A DNA stretch of 64,000 nt. It comes from Bradyrhizobium sp. Ghvi. Lineage in GTDB: Bacteria > Pseudomonadota > Alphaproteobacteria > Rhizobiales > Xanthobacteraceae. Position numbers and translations under genes: made by a program. The notes beneath the pieces are model-generated. The model was not told where the DNA came from and made no database searches. It saw only the letters and a list, made by a program, of their open reading frames with translations. Within the stretch, counting starts at the first letter, position 1. The number at the start of each line of letters is the position of its first letter. Where the stretch lies: contig NZ_FOVU01000005.1 in assembly GCF_900115265.1 (NCBI RefSeq), forward strand, positions 737,311-801,310, given 5' to 3'. Of this stretch, positions 32,727-41,690 are shown one piece after another.

Positions 32727-33913
32727 CCGACAAGACGGTGTCGCTGCCCGAGGAGCGCCGGCACGGCAGCTTCATCAAGAACAATTTGCGCAACTACGGC
32801 ATGCTGATGTCGCTGATTGCGATCATGCTGTTCTTCCAGGTCATGACCGGCGGCACGCTGCTGCAGCCGCTCAACCTGACCAATCTGGTGCTCCAGAACA
32901 GCTACATCGTCATCATGGCGCTGGGCATGCTGCTGGTGATCGTCACCGGCCACATCGACCTGTCGGTCGGCTCGGTCGCCGGCTTCGTCGGCGCGGTCGC
33001 GGCTCTCCTCATGGTGACCTACAAGGTCGACTACACGATCGCCTTCATCGCCTGCCTCGTGGTCGGCGCAGCCATCGGCGCCGCACAGGGCTACTGGGTC
33101 GCCTATTTCAAGATCCCGTCCTTCATCGTGACACTGGCCGGCATGCTGGTGTTCAAGGGTCTCGCACTTGCCGTGCTGCAGGGCCAGTCGCTCGGGCCAT
33201 TCCCATCGACGTTCCAGAAACTGTCATCGGGTTTCATTCCGGAGCTGTTGCCCGAATCCGGTACGCTGCATCCGACCTCCATGCTGATCGGCGCGCTGCT
33301 GGCGCTCGGACTGGTCTATGCCAGCGCCAAGGGCCGCGCGCGTGAAGTGTCGCACGGCATCGAGGTCGAGCCCTACGCATTCTTCCTCGGCAAGAGCGTC
33401 GTGCTCGCCTGTGCCGTGCTGTATTTTACCTATTTGATCGCGACCTACCGCGGCCTGCCCAACGTGCTTGTGATCATGAGCGCCCTGATTGCGCTCTATG
33501 GCTTCGTTACCCGCCGCACCGTGATCGGCCGGCAGATCTATGCCGTCGGCGGCAACGCCAAGGCGGCCGGCCTGTCGGGCATCAAGACCGAGCGGCTGAC
33601 TTTCTTCACCTTCGTCAACATGGGCGTGCTTGCCGCGCTCGCCGGCCTCGTCTTCGCCGCGCGGCTCAACACCGCGACGCCAAAGGCAGGTCTCGGCTTC
33701 GAGCTCGACGTCATCGCCGCCTGCTTCATCGGCGGCGCCTCGGCCTATGGCGGCGTCGGTCGCGTCGGCGGCGCCGTGGTCGGCGCCATGATCATGGGCG
33801 TGATGAACAACGGCATGTCCATTCTCGGCATCGGCATCGATTATCAGCAGGTCATCAAGGGTCTTGTGCTGCTCGGGGCGGTGTGCATCGACGTGTATAA
33901 TCAGCGGCGGTAG
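32723..33913 (+). CDS. gguB: Multiple-monosaccharide ABC importer permease GguB
   Basis: A membrane protein of 396 aa with about ten or more helices, longer than other CUT2 permeases as is usual for GguB/XylH/MmsB. LLVIVTGHIDLSVGSVAGFVGAVA and FELDVIAACFIGGASAYGGVGRVGGAVVGAMIMGVMNNGMS are the conserved signatures. Start ATG 32723. The final gene of the sugar region, followed 20 bp later by a strong hairpin. Confidence 0.93.
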   Translation: MTDKTVSLPEERRHGSFIKNNLRNYGMLMSLIAIMLFFQVMTGGTLLQPLNLTNLVLQNSYIVIMALGMLLVIVTGHIDLSVGSVAGFVGAVAALLMVTYKVDYTIAFIACLVVGAAIGAAQGYWVAYFKIPSFIVTLAGMLVFKGLALAVLQGQSLGPFPSTFQKLSSGFIPELLPESGTLHPTSMLIGALLALGLVYASAKGRAREVSHGIEVEPYAFFLGKSVVLACAVLYFTYLIATYRGLPNVLVIMSALIALYGFVTRRTVIGRQIYAVGGNAKAAGLSGIKTERLTFFTFVNMGVLAALAGLVFAARLNTATPKAGLGFELDVIAACFIGGASAYGGVGRVGGAVVGAMIMGVMNNGMSILGIGIDYQQVIKGLVLLGAVCIDVYNQRR

Positions 33914-33933
33914 CCGAATTGGCAGGGCTGTCT

Positions 33934-33965
33934 GGTGGGCAAAGGCGCAACGCGCCGTGCCCACC
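33934..33965. terminator. Strong two-part hairpin after gguB
   Basis: GGTGGGCA (33934-33941) pairs with TGCCCACC (33958-33965), with an inner GGCGC/GCGCC stem. It is followed by ATCTTCTC. A likely terminator for the gguAB transcript, of a palindrome type that looks repetitive in Bradyrhizobium-like genomes. Confidence 0.7.
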
Positions 33966-34036
33966 ATCTTCTCGCGAACATGGTAGAGACGGCGAGCAGC
34001 CCTACGCCTGCGGCAACGACTTTCCCCATCGTACGA

Positions 34037-34192
34037 TTACTGCGTCGTGAACAGCACCGCCGCGATCGCGACGGAAAGGCTCACCGCTGATACCGCCGCA
34101 ACGGTCGATAGCACCCCCATCCGCTGCAGCGCGATGGCGAAGACGATCATGATCGGCGTCGCCGTCATCAACCCGAGTTGTGCTTCACTCAT
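34037..34192 (-). CDS. Possible small two-helix membrane protein
   Basis: A frame of 51 aa, almost wholly hydrophobic, with two likely helices (TATPIMIVFAIALQRMG and LSTVAAVSAVSLSVAIAAVLF). The ribosome site is weak. No family recognised. It fills part of an otherwise empty region, which mildly supports it; it could be a chance frame. Confidence 0.35.
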   Translation of the reverse strand: MSEAQLGLMTATPIMIVFAIALQRMGVLSTVAAVSAVSLSVAIAAVLFTTQ

Positions 34193-34259
34193 GTCATCAT
34201 CAGCCGTCGTCTGGAACCAATATATCGGCCCACGATATTGTGGAGGGACCCGCAAAACG

Positions 34260-34273
34260 TTGCGTTAGCGCAA
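34260..34273. promoter_or_regulatory. FNR/FixK/NnrR-type box upstream of norE
   Basis: A perfect palindrome TTGCG-TTAG-CGCAA centred about 100 bp before the norE start. FixK2 and NnrR sites in Bradyrhizobium follow TTG-N8-CAA, so this indicates activation of the nor genes under low oxygen or nitric oxide. Confidence 0.75.
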
Positions 34274-34366
34274 ACGCTGCTCCGGCCGGTTGCACTATTT
34301 CTGCGGCGACAAAGTCGGAACTGCAGCGGTAGGATATCCGGGCGCCGGCTTTGATGTGGAAATCAG

Positions 34367-34942
34367 ATGTCGGCGACGGATTGCGAACAACCAGAAACCG
34401 GCTGGGGTATCCTGGAGGATCTTCCTGGCCATCCCATGATCTGGGTGCTGATCTTCAGCGAGCTCGTCGCCTTCGGCCTGTTTCTCGGCGCCTTCATGGT
34501 CGCCCGCGCCATCCATCCAGCGGTGTTTGCGGCGGGGCAGGCCACACTGAATTCGCGTCTCGCCGGGTTCAATACCCTCGTTCTGGTGACCAGTGGTTGG
34601 GCGGCGGCGCGCGGCACGGCGGCGCGCGACTCCCACAGGCGGACTGCGCGCGGCTGGCTGTTCGGAGCCATGGCGCTCGGCTCGCTTTTCATCGGGATCA
34701 AGCTGTTCGAATATGCCGGCGAGATCGCGCTGGGAAACGGTCTGGAGACCAGCCCGTTCTTCACGCTGTATTTTCTCCTGACCGGCTTTCATCTCCTGCA
34801 TGTCGGCCTCGGCATCGTGATTCTGGCCGTGGTTTCCCGAAGCGCCAGCCTGACCGGCGTGGAGACGGGAGCCGCCCTCTGGCACATGGTCGATCTGTTG
34901 TGGATCGTCATGTTCCCGATCATCTATCTGGTGCAGCAGTGA
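34367..34942 (+). CDS. norE: Nitric oxide reductase accessory protein NorE (cytochrome oxidase subunit III-like)
   Basis: A protein of 191 aa with five or so membrane helices. MIWVLIFSELVAFGLFLGAF near the N-terminus and HLLHVGLGIVIL with ALWHMVDLLWIVMFPIIYLVQQ at the C-terminus are the subunit III/NorE pattern. NorE is not catalytic but supports full NO reductase activity. It overlaps norF by 4 bp and lies upstream of norCBQD. Confidence 0.9.
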   Translation: MSATDCEQPETGWGILEDLPGHPMIWVLIFSELVAFGLFLGAFMVARAIHPAVFAAGQATLNSRLAGFNTLVLVTSGWAAARGTAARDSHRRTARGWLFGAMALGSLFIGIKLFEYAGEIALGNGLETSPFFTLYFLLTGFHLLHVGLGIVILAVVSRSASLTGVETGAALWHMVDLLWIVMFPIIYLVQQ

Positions 34943-35202
34943 TTCCGGATCGCATCGACATCACCTGGCTCATGCTGATCGGCCTTGCGCTCGCGACCCT
35001 CCTGATTCCACCTCTCGTCGCACGTCCGCTGCTCGGCAATGCTCTTCTGCTGATCTTCGCTGGACTCAAGGGTCGTCGTCTCGTGCTCGACTTCCTCGAT
35101 CTTCGCGCAGCGCCGCCGCTCTGGCGCGGTCTCGTCAGCGCCTGGGTCTTCGTCGTGGTGCTGTTCGCCTGGCTCGCATCCTCGATCGTGGCCCTGGTCT
35201 AA
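34939..35202 (+). CDS. norF: NorF-like small membrane protein
   Basis: A protein of 87 aa from GTG 34939, in GTGA overlap with the norE stop. It has two or three helices (LMLIGLALATLLIPPLV and WVFVVVLFAWLASSIVALV), with FAGLKGRRLVLDFLDLR between, the cytochrome-oxidase subunit IV-like pattern of NorF. It is an accessory to nitric oxide reductase. Confidence 0.85.
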   Translation: MIPDRIDITWLMLIGLALATLLIPPLVARPLLGNALLLIFAGLKGRRLVLDFLDLRAAPPLWRGLVSAWVFVVVLFAWLASSIVALV

Positions 35203-35229
35203 CGGCGGCGCTGCGCATCGCCGCTATCC

Positions 35230-35243
35230 TTGCGCTTCGACAA
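35230..35243. promoter_or_regulatory. FNR/FixK/NnrR-type box upstream of norC
   Basis: TTGCG-CTTC-GACAA (TTG-N8-CAA) centred about 81 bp before norC. It suggests a second promoter inside the cluster, directly controlling norCBQD. Confidence 0.65.
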
Positions 35244-35317
35244 AGAGCGACCCGCGCCGATCGGCAACAAATCACACGATCGCATTTCTCCAAAGAATCA
35301 AACGGAAAGGATCGGCA

Positions 35318-35770
35318 ATGGCTGAACGCCTGACCAAGTCGGCCGCTCGAAACATCTTCTACGGCGGCTCGGCCTTCTTCTTCGCCATCTTCATCGGACT
35401 GACGGCGCACAGCCATTACTACATGGCCACGACCTCCACGGACGCGGCGGCGCTGACCGCGTCGGTCGCGCGCGGCAAGCATGTCTGGGAGCGCAATTCC
35501 TGCATCAACTGTCACACGCTGCTGGGTGAGGGCGCTTATTTCGCTCCGGAAGTCGGCAACGTCTGGGATCGTTGGGGCGGCAAGGAGGATCCGGCCACGG
35601 CACGCGAGACGCTGAAGGCCTGGATGCAGTCGCAACCCTCGGGTGCGCCGGGCCGGCGGCAGATGCCGCAGTTCAACCTCACCGACCAGGAGCTCAACGA
35701 TCTCGCCGATTTCCTGCAATGGACCTCGACGATCAAGCGTCAGAACTGGCCGCCGAACCAGGCCGGCTGA
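35318..35770 (+). CDS. norC: Nitric oxide reductase cytochrome c subunit
   Basis: A protein of 150 aa. One N-terminal membrane anchor (about 13-30) is followed by a periplasmic c-type heme domain with CINCH at 62-66, in NSCINCHTLLGEGAYFAPE, the NorC signature. An axial Met in RRQMPQFN follows. It passes electrons to NorB for 2 NO to N2O. An AACGGAAAGG ribosome site precedes it. Confidence 0.97.
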   Translation: MAERLTKSAARNIFYGGSAFFFAIFIGLTAHSHYYMATTSTDAAALTASVARGKHVWERNSCINCHTLLGEGAYFAPEVGNVWDRWGGKEDPATARETLKAWMQSQPSGAPGRRQMPQFNLTDQELNDLADFLQWTSTIKRQNWPPNQAG

Positions 35771-35807
35771 GCGCGCTGCTTCTTCTTTCAGACAGAGAGA
35801 ACTCGAG

Positions 35808-37154
35808 ATGAAATATCAGACCCAGAAAGTCGCGATGCTGTATTTCTATGGCGCGCTGACCTTGTTCATGGCCCAGGTCCTGTTCGGCCTGCTCGCCGGG
35901 ACCATCTACGTCCTGCCCAACACGTTGTCGGTGCTGCTGCCGTTCAACATCGTCAGGATGATCCATACCAATGCGTTGATCGTGTGGTCGTTGATAGGCT
36001 TCATGGGAGCCACCTACTATCTGCTGCCGGAGGAGACCGAGACCGAGCTGTACAGCGCGCTGCTCGCGAAGATCCAGTTCTGGATGTTCTTCGGTGCTGC
36101 GGGCCTTGCCGTGGTCGGATATCTCTTCCACTTTCATGAGGGCCGCGAATTCCTCGAGCAGCCGTTCCCGATCAAAGTCGGCATCGTCGTCGTCTGCCTC
36201 ATGTTCCTGTTCAACGTGACCATGACGGCGCTGAAGGGGCGCAAGACCACGGTCACCAACATCCTGTTGTTCGGCCTATGGGGTGTTGCGATCTTCTTCC
36301 TGTTCGCCTTCTACAACCCGGCGAATCTCGCGGTCGACAAGATGTACTGGTGGTACGTCGTCCATCTCTGGGTCGAAGGCGTCTGGGAGCTGATCATGGC
36401 CTCGGTGCTCGCCTACCTGATGATCAAGCTGAACGGCATCGACCGCGAGGTCGTGGAGAAATGGCTCTTTGTCATCATCGGCCTTGCGCTGTTCTCCGGC
36501 ATCCTCGGCACCGGCCACCACTTTTACTGGATCGGCGCCCCCGGCTACTGGCAGTGGATCGGCTCGCTGTTCTCCACGCTCGAGGTCGCGCCGTTCTTCA
36601 CCATGGTGATCTTCACCGTGCAGATGACCTGGAAGGCCGGCCGCAAGCATCCGAACCGTGCTGCGCTGTTGTGGTCGGTCGGCTGCTCGGTGATGGCGTT
36701 TCTGGGCGCCGGCGTCTGGGGTTTCCTGCACACGCTGTCGTCGGTGAACTACTACACCCACGGCACCCAGGTGACCGCCGCGCACGGGCATCTCGCCTTC
36801 TTCGGCGCGTATGTGATGCTGAACCTGTCGGTGATGGCCTATGCGATTCCTCAAATCAAGGGACGGGCGCCTTATAATCAGTGGCTTTCTATGACCAGCT
36901 TCTGGATCATGTGCACGGCCATGATGGTGATGACCTTCGCGCTGACCTTCGCCGGCGTAGTCCAGGTCCATCTCCAGCGCGTGCTCGGCCAGAGCTACAT
37001 GGACGTGCAGGACCAGCTCGCGATGTTCTATTGGATCCGGCTCGGCTCCGGTGTGTTCGTCGTCATCTCCGCGCTGATGTTCGTCTGGGCGGTGCTGGTG
37101 CCAGGCCGCGAGAAGCGGGCGGTCATTCCGGCTGCGCTGCAGCCGGCCGAGTAA
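35808..37154 (+). CDS. norB: Nitric oxide reductase large subunit
   Basis: A membrane protein of 448 aa with twelve predicted helices. The heme/Fe-B histidines are in IVRMIHTNALIVW, YVVHLWVEGVWELI, GTGHHFYWIG and AAHGHLAFFGAYVM, with the conserved glutamates in VEGVWE. This is the cytochrome-c-dependent (cNOR) type, as shown by the separate norC. The start ATG 35808 lies 37 bp after norC. Confidence 0.97.
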   Translation: MKYQTQKVAMLYFYGALTLFMAQVLFGLLAGTIYVLPNTLSVLLPFNIVRMIHTNALIVWSLIGFMGATYYLLPEETETELYSALLAKIQFWMFFGAAGLAVVGYLFHFHEGREFLEQPFPIKVGIVVVCLMFLFNVTMTALKGRKTTVTNILLFGLWGVAIFFLFAFYNPANLAVDKMYWWYVVHLWVEGVWELIMASVLAYLMIKLNGIDREVVEKWLFVIIGLALFSGILGTGHHFYWIGAPGYWQWIGSLFSTLEVAPFFTMVIFTVQMTWKAGRKHPNRAALLWSVGCSVMAFLGAGVWGFLHTLSSVNYYTHGTQVTAAHGHLAFFGAYVMLNLSVMAYAIPQIKGRAPYNQWLSMTSFWIMCTAMMVMTFALTFAGVVQVHLQRVLGQSYMDVQDQLAMFYWIRLGSGVFVVISALMFVWAVLVPGREKRAVIPAALQPAE

Positions 37155-37217
37155 ACGAGAAACGGCGGCCGCGGTTTGCTGCGGCAGCCTGCTTCCTGGA
37201 ACGTCCGGAGAGATATC

Positions 37218-38027
37218 ATGAAACCCGCCCTCCACACCGTGACCTCAGCACCAGCGCTCCCGGCCTATGTCGCAAGCGGCAATGAATGCGCGCTGTTCGA
37301 GCATGCCTGGCGGAATCAGCTTCCGGTGCTGCTGAAGGGGCCGACCGGCTGCGGCAAAACGCGCTTCGTCGCGCATATGGCAGCGCGGCTGGGCTTGCCG
37401 CTGCACACCGTCGCCTGCCATGACGATCTCACCGCGGCCGATCTCACGGGCCGCTATCTCCTGCAGGGCGGAGACACCGTGTGGACCGACGGCCCGCTGA
37501 CACGCGCGGTGCGCGAGGGCGGCATTTGCTATCTCGATGAAGTCGTGGAAGCGCGCAAGGATGTCACCGTGGTGCTACACCCGCTGACTGACGACCGCCG
37601 CATCCTGCCGCTGGAGCGCACCGGCGAGGAGCTCGCCGCGCCCAAGAGCTTCATGCTCGTCGTCTCCTACAATCCCGGCTACCAGACCTTGCTCAAGGCA
37701 TTGAAGCCGTCGACGCGGCAGCGCTTCGTCGCGATCGAGTTCGGCTTTCTGCCGGCCGAGCAGGAGATTGCAGTGGTCTCCGCCGAGAGCGGATTGCCGC
37801 TGGATCGCGTGCGGCCATTGGTCGTGCTGGCCGGACGGCTGCGTGCGCTCAAGGGCCACGATTTGGAGGAGGGCGTCTCGACCCGGCTCGTCGTCTATTG
37901 CGCGACCCTGATCGCCGCGGGCACGCCGGTCGCGGACGCGATCCTTGCCGGCATGATTGAACCTTTGACCGACGACGCCGACGTCAAGGCGGCGCTGCTG
38001 GATGTCGCGCGCGCCGTGATCGGGTGA
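37218..38027 (+). CDS. norQ: NorQ/CbbQ-type AAA+ ATPase
   Basis: A protein of 269 aa. Walker A is GPTGCGKT (41-48). Walker B is around GGICYLDEVVEAR, and VVSYNPGYQ is the sensor-1 region typical of CbbQ/NirQ/NorQ. It acts with NorD to insert the non-heme iron or otherwise activate NorCB. CCGGAGAG precedes ATG 37218. It is 3 bp from norD. Confidence 0.95.
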   Translation: MKPALHTVTSAPALPAYVASGNECALFEHAWRNQLPVLLKGPTGCGKTRFVAHMAARLGLPLHTVACHDDLTAADLTGRYLLQGGDTVWTDGPLTRAVREGGICYLDEVVEARKDVTVVLHPLTDDRRILPLERTGEELAAPKSFMLVVSYNPGYQTLLKALKPSTRQRFVAIEFGFLPAEQEIAVVSAESGLPLDRVRPLVVLAGRLRALKGHDLEEGVSTRLVVYCATLIAAGTPVADAILAGMIEPLTDDADVKAALLDVARAVIG

Positions 38028-38030
38028 GCC

Positions 38031-39950
38031 ATGCTCGACTTTCTCGAACTGGAGGAAACGGTCGGCCGTGCCTGGCACCGGATGGTTGGCGGCACCGCGA
38101 GCTATCCGGTTCACGATGAGCATGCAGTCTCGCTTGCCGAAGTGAGGGGCCGAATCGCGGTCATGTTCCGCGCGCTCGGCGGCGAGACGGGCGTGCAGAT
38201 CGCGAGCGCAGGCGCGCGCAGGTCGGGCCACCGGCTCGGCTGGCGGCAGCGCATCGGGCTCGGCGACGAGCGTCTCGAGCAGCCGGGCCGCGACGCCGCG
38301 ACCATCTTACTGCCCGATCGCATCGCGATCTTTCCCGATCGCGCGCTGAACGCCGCGCTTTATCGCTGGCTCGCGGCGTGGTTCGCTACTGCGCCGGTGG
38401 AAGCGATCACGGAAGACGATCTGCTGCGGCGGGATCTTCTGGTGCTGCGCCGGGCAAGCGATACGGCGGTCTGGGTGCTCACGCAATTTCCCGGGCTCGT
38501 CGCCGACTATGCGCAGCTCGCCGCGGCGACCGCCGAGGCTCGGCCGAAACGCCCCTTGCCGCGCGTGGAGCGGGAGGTCGAGCAAATCGTGCTGGCCCTG
38601 CTCGGAACCGGAAATGCGCCCGCAGGCCCGCTATGGCCGGCGATGATGGGGACAGGCCCGCTGCCGGACAAGGCGCCGCCGGGCTATCGTTCGATCCTGC
38701 CCTGTCCGCTCTGGGGCGATTGCTGGACGCGCGAGCTCTCGCCCGTGAATTCTGGAGGCGATGAGTGTGTGGCGGATTCGGACGTTGCGACCCAGGACAA
38801 TCGCAAGCGCTTTGCCGTGCGCGAACGCGAAGATGGCGCCAATCGCCGCGATCCTTTCGTGCTCAACCGCTTCGAAAAGATCCTGGCTATGGCCGAGATG
38901 GTCAATGTCGACCGCCCCGACGACGACAGCGACGACGAGGACGCGCAGAAGGCCGCCGATGATCTCGAGGAGATTACGCTGAGCCGCCGCAGTGGCAAGC
39001 CGGCGAGCCGCTTCAAATTCGATCTCGACCTGCCGCCGGGAGCGCTCGATGCCTCGCGATTGAACGCGGACCTGACCTATCCCGAATGGGACTATCGCAG
39101 CGGATGCTATCTGCCCGATCATTGCCGCGTGCTTGCGGGGTCGGCCTCCGAACAGGGCGAGAGCTGGGCGCCCGATGATGCCATGCGCCGGCACATCCGC
39201 CAGGTGCGTCGCCGCTTCGAAGTGTTGCGGCCGCGTCATGAATTGCTGCGCGCCCAGTCCGACGGACACGATCTCGATCTCGACGCACTCGTGCGCGCGC
39301 GATGCGACTTGCGCGCCGGCAGCAGCAATGCCGGGATGGATCGCGTCCACATGGCGATGCGGCCGCAAGGCCATGATCTCGCCGTCACGCTGCTCGTTGA
39401 CGTGTCGCTCTCGACGGATGCCTGGGTCGACAATTATCGCGTGCTCGACGTCGAGAAGGAGGCCCTCCTGGTGCTCGCTCATGGACTAGCAGCCTGCGGC
39501 GACCACCACACCATCCTGACCTTCACTTCGCGGCGGCGCTCCTGGGTGCGGCTCGAGACGGTCAAGGCGTTTGGCGAGCCGATGAGCGCGACAGTGGAAC
39601 GCCGCATCGGCGCGCTGAAGCCCGGCTATTACACCCGGATCGGCGCCGCGGTGCGCCATGCCGCGGCCGAACTCGCCCGCCAGCCCCAGCGCAAGAAGCT
39701 GCTGCTCGTCCTCACCGACGGCAAGCCGAACGACGTCGATCATTACGAGGGCCGCTTTGCGCTCGAGGACACCCGCAAATCCGTGCAGGAAGCGCGCCGG
39801 CTCGGCATCGCCGCATTCGGCGTGACCGTCGATGCGACCGCACAGTCCTATTTTCCGACGCTGTTCGGCCGCGGCGGCTACGCCATCGTCGGCAACATCA
39901 AGCGGCTCCCGGGCGCGCTGCCGGCGATCTATCGGCAGGTGGCCCATTGA
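38031..39950 (+). CDS. norD: NorD, von Willebrand factor A protein
   Basis: A protein of 639 aa. It has a long N-terminal region with an acidic stretch (about 295-310, DDDSDDEDAQKAADD) and a C-terminal VWA domain (about 440-639). The MIDAS motif is DVSLSTD, with TDGKPNDVDHYEG later. It partners NorQ, as CbbO partners CbbQ, and is required for active NO reductase. Last nor gene; no clear terminator follows, and 78 bp separate it from the HAD gene. Confidence 0.95.
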   Translation: MLDFLELEETVGRAWHRMVGGTASYPVHDEHAVSLAEVRGRIAVMFRALGGETGVQIASAGARRSGHRLGWRQRIGLGDERLEQPGRDAATILLPDRIAIFPDRALNAALYRWLAAWFATAPVEAITEDDLLRRDLLVLRRASDTAVWVLTQFPGLVADYAQLAAATAEARPKRPLPRVEREVEQIVLALLGTGNAPAGPLWPAMMGTGPLPDKAPPGYRSILPCPLWGDCWTRELSPVNSGGDECVADSDVATQDNRKRFAVREREDGANRRDPFVLNRFEKILAMAEMVNVDRPDDDSDDEDAQKAADDLEEITLSRRSGKPASRFKFDLDLPPGALDASRLNADLTYPEWDYRSGCYLPDHCRVLAGSASEQGESWAPDDAMRRHIRQVRRRFEVLRPRHELLRAQSDGHDLDLDALVRARCDLRAGSSNAGMDRVHMAMRPQGHDLAVTLLVDVSLSTDAWVDNYRVLDVEKEALLVLAHGLAACGDHHTILTFTSRRRSWVRLETVKAFGEPMSATVERRIGALKPGYYTRIGAAVRHAAAELARQPQRKKLLLVLTDGKPNDVDHYEGRFALEDTRKSVQEARRLGIAAFGVTVDATAQSYFPTLFGRGGYAIVGNIKRLPGALPAIYRQVAH

Positions 39951-40028
39951 ACGAGCGGACAGAGGCTGCGCCATGGTGTTCCTTGGCGAGCTATTGCCCA
40001 GCATGTGGGTATATGATCGAATGGCGGG

Positions 40029-40691
40029 ATGAACCAGGGCTGTCCAAAACCCGATCTGATCATCTTCGATTGCGACGGTGTACTCGTCGACAGCGAGCTG
40101 CTCAGCTGTCGCTGCCTGTCCGAGGTGTTGGCGGAATTCGGGATCGCGCTGAGTGTTGAGCAGGCGCTTGAGCTGTTCCTCGGACGCAGCACCAAGGCCA
40201 TCGAGCAGCACTACCGCGATCTCGGACAGGTCGTGCCGGACGGCTTTCTGCCGCGCCTGAAGGCCCGCGTGCTGACGACGTTCGCACGCTCGCTCAGGCC
40301 AATTCCCGATGTTGCTGCCGTAGTGTCGGAGTTATCAGTGCCGTTCTGCGTGGCATCGTCGAGCGACCTCGATCGTGTCTCGCTCTCGCTCGACGTCACG
40401 GGTCTCGCGTCGCATTTCGGTGACCGCCTTTACACCGCCCAGATGGTCAGGCACGGCAAGCCGGCGCCGGATCTCTTTCTCCACGCGGCGGAGAAGATGG
40501 GCGCACAACCCTCGCGCACGCTGGTGATCGAGGACAGTATTAGCGGCGTGCAGGCCGCCAAGGCGGCAGGGATGATGGTCTGGGGATTTGTCGGCGGTGG
40601 CCATTATCGCAGCCGCGACGGCCGCGCTATATTGTCCGCAGCTGGAGCCGATCGGGTGTTCGCACAGATGAGCGATTTCTGGGAGGCGTGA
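40029..40691 (+). CDS. HAD-family phosphatase (HAD-IA)
   Basis: A protein of 220 aa. Motif I is DCDGVLVDSE with nucleophile D14 and acid D16. Motif II is VASSS. Motif III/IV is KPAPDLFLHAAEKMG plus VIEDSISGVQAAKAAGM. It is of the beta-phosphoglucomutase/phosphatase branch. It is 4 bp ahead of the SorC regulator and at the head of the polyol region. Similar HAD enzymes accompany polyol genes in rhizobia and probably dephosphorylate a sugar or polyol phosphate. Confidence 0.88.
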   Translation: MNQGCPKPDLIIFDCDGVLVDSELLSCRCLSEVLAEFGIALSVEQALELFLGRSTKAIEQHYRDLGQVVPDGFLPRLKARVLTTFARSLRPIPDVAAVVSELSVPFCVASSSDLDRVSLSLDVTGLASHFGDRLYTAQMVRHGKPAPDLFLHAAEKMGAQPSRTLVIEDSISGVQAAKAAGMMVWGFVGGGHYRSRDGRAILSAAGADRVFAQMSDFWEA

Positions 40692-40695
40692 GGCC

Positions 40696-41646
40696 GTGGC
40701 CGCCGAGAACGAAAAATCCAGGCTTGACGACGCCGCCCGTGCCGGCTGGCTCTATTTCATTGCCGGCCACACCCAGGACGAGATCGCCAAGATGCTCCAG
40801 GTGTCGCGCGCCTCGGCGCAGCGGTTGGTGTCGCTGTGCCTTGCGGAGCGTCTCATTACCTTCCGGCTCGAGCACCCGATCGCCGCCTGCATGGAACTTG
40901 CGGCGCAGCTGAAAGAGAGGTTTGAGCTGAGGCATTGCGAGGTGGTGCCTACAGATCCAGCGGCCCCGCAGGCCACCGCCGGCATCGCGGAGCGTTGCGC
41001 CAATCTGCTCGATGCGACGCTGCGCTCGGAAACGCCCGTGATCGTCGCGCTCGGCACCGGGCGGGCGGTGCGCGCCGCGGTCGAGCGCGTCATGCCAATC
41101 GACCGGCCCAACCACCAGATCGTTTCGCTGGTCGGCAACATCTCCGCCGATGGTTCGGCGAGCTTTTACGACACCGTCGGCCGGCTCGCCGATCGTACCG
41201 GCGCGCGGCATTATCCGATGCCGCTGCCGTTCCTGATGTCGTCGGAGGACGAGCGCAACAAGATGGTGCGGATCGAGCCGATCGCCAAGGTCAAGGCCGT
41301 GGCGGCCAAGGCTGATCTGCGCCTCGTCGGCATCGGCCAGATGGACCAGAAAGCGCAGGTCCATGTCGACGGCTTCGTCACGCGCGATGAATTGTTCGAG
41401 ATGATGCGGCAGGGCGCCATCGGCGAGATCACCGGCTGGGCCTATGATTCCAAGGGCCGCCTGCTCAAAGCCGGCACCAACAAGCGCCTCACCAGCATTC
41501 CGCCGGAGGCGCCGGCCAAGACCACGACCATCGGCGCCGCAATTGGCGCAGCCAAGGTGCCGGCGATCGCGGCGGCACTGAACGGGCGGCTGATCAACGG
41601 CCTGATCACCGACGAGGCCACCGCAACGGCGATCCTGGAGCGCTAG
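40696..41646 (+). CDS. SorC/DeoR-type sugar-binding transcriptional regulator
   Basis: A protein of 316 aa from GTG 40696. The N-terminal HTH (YFIAGHTQDEIAKMLQVSRASAQRLVSLCLAERLI) and the large sugar-phosphate-binding domain are those of the SorC family. Matching segments are VIVALGTGRAVRAAVERV, VSLVGNISADGSASFYDTVGRLAD and LRLVGIGQMD. Such proteins sense a phosphorylated sugar. It lies upstream of the Smo-type transporter, whose promoter holds a direct repeat suited to it. Confidence 0.92.
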   Translation: MAAENEKSRLDDAARAGWLYFIAGHTQDEIAKMLQVSRASAQRLVSLCLAERLITFRLEHPIAACMELAAQLKERFELRHCEVVPTDPAAPQATAGIAERCANLLDATLRSETPVIVALGTGRAVRAAVERVMPIDRPNHQIVSLVGNISADGSASFYDTVGRLADRTGARHYPMPLPFLMSSEDERNKMVRIEPIAKVKAVAAKADLRLVGIGQMDQKAQVHVDGFVTRDELFEMMRQGAIGEITGWAYDSKGRLLKAGTNKRLTSIPPEAPAKTTTIGAAIGAAKVPAIAAALNGRLINGLITDEATATAILER

Positions 41647-41690
41647 GGGCAGGCGGTCTTTCCACCCGCACCGCTGTCATAGTCCGCCTT

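Larger units (their letters stand above)
33966..34366. other. Gene-poor region between gguB and norE
   Basis: About 400 bp with no gene of substance except the doubtful small membrane frame at 34037-34192. The right end holds the TTGCG-N4-CGCAA box and presumably the norE promoter. Confidence 0.6.
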
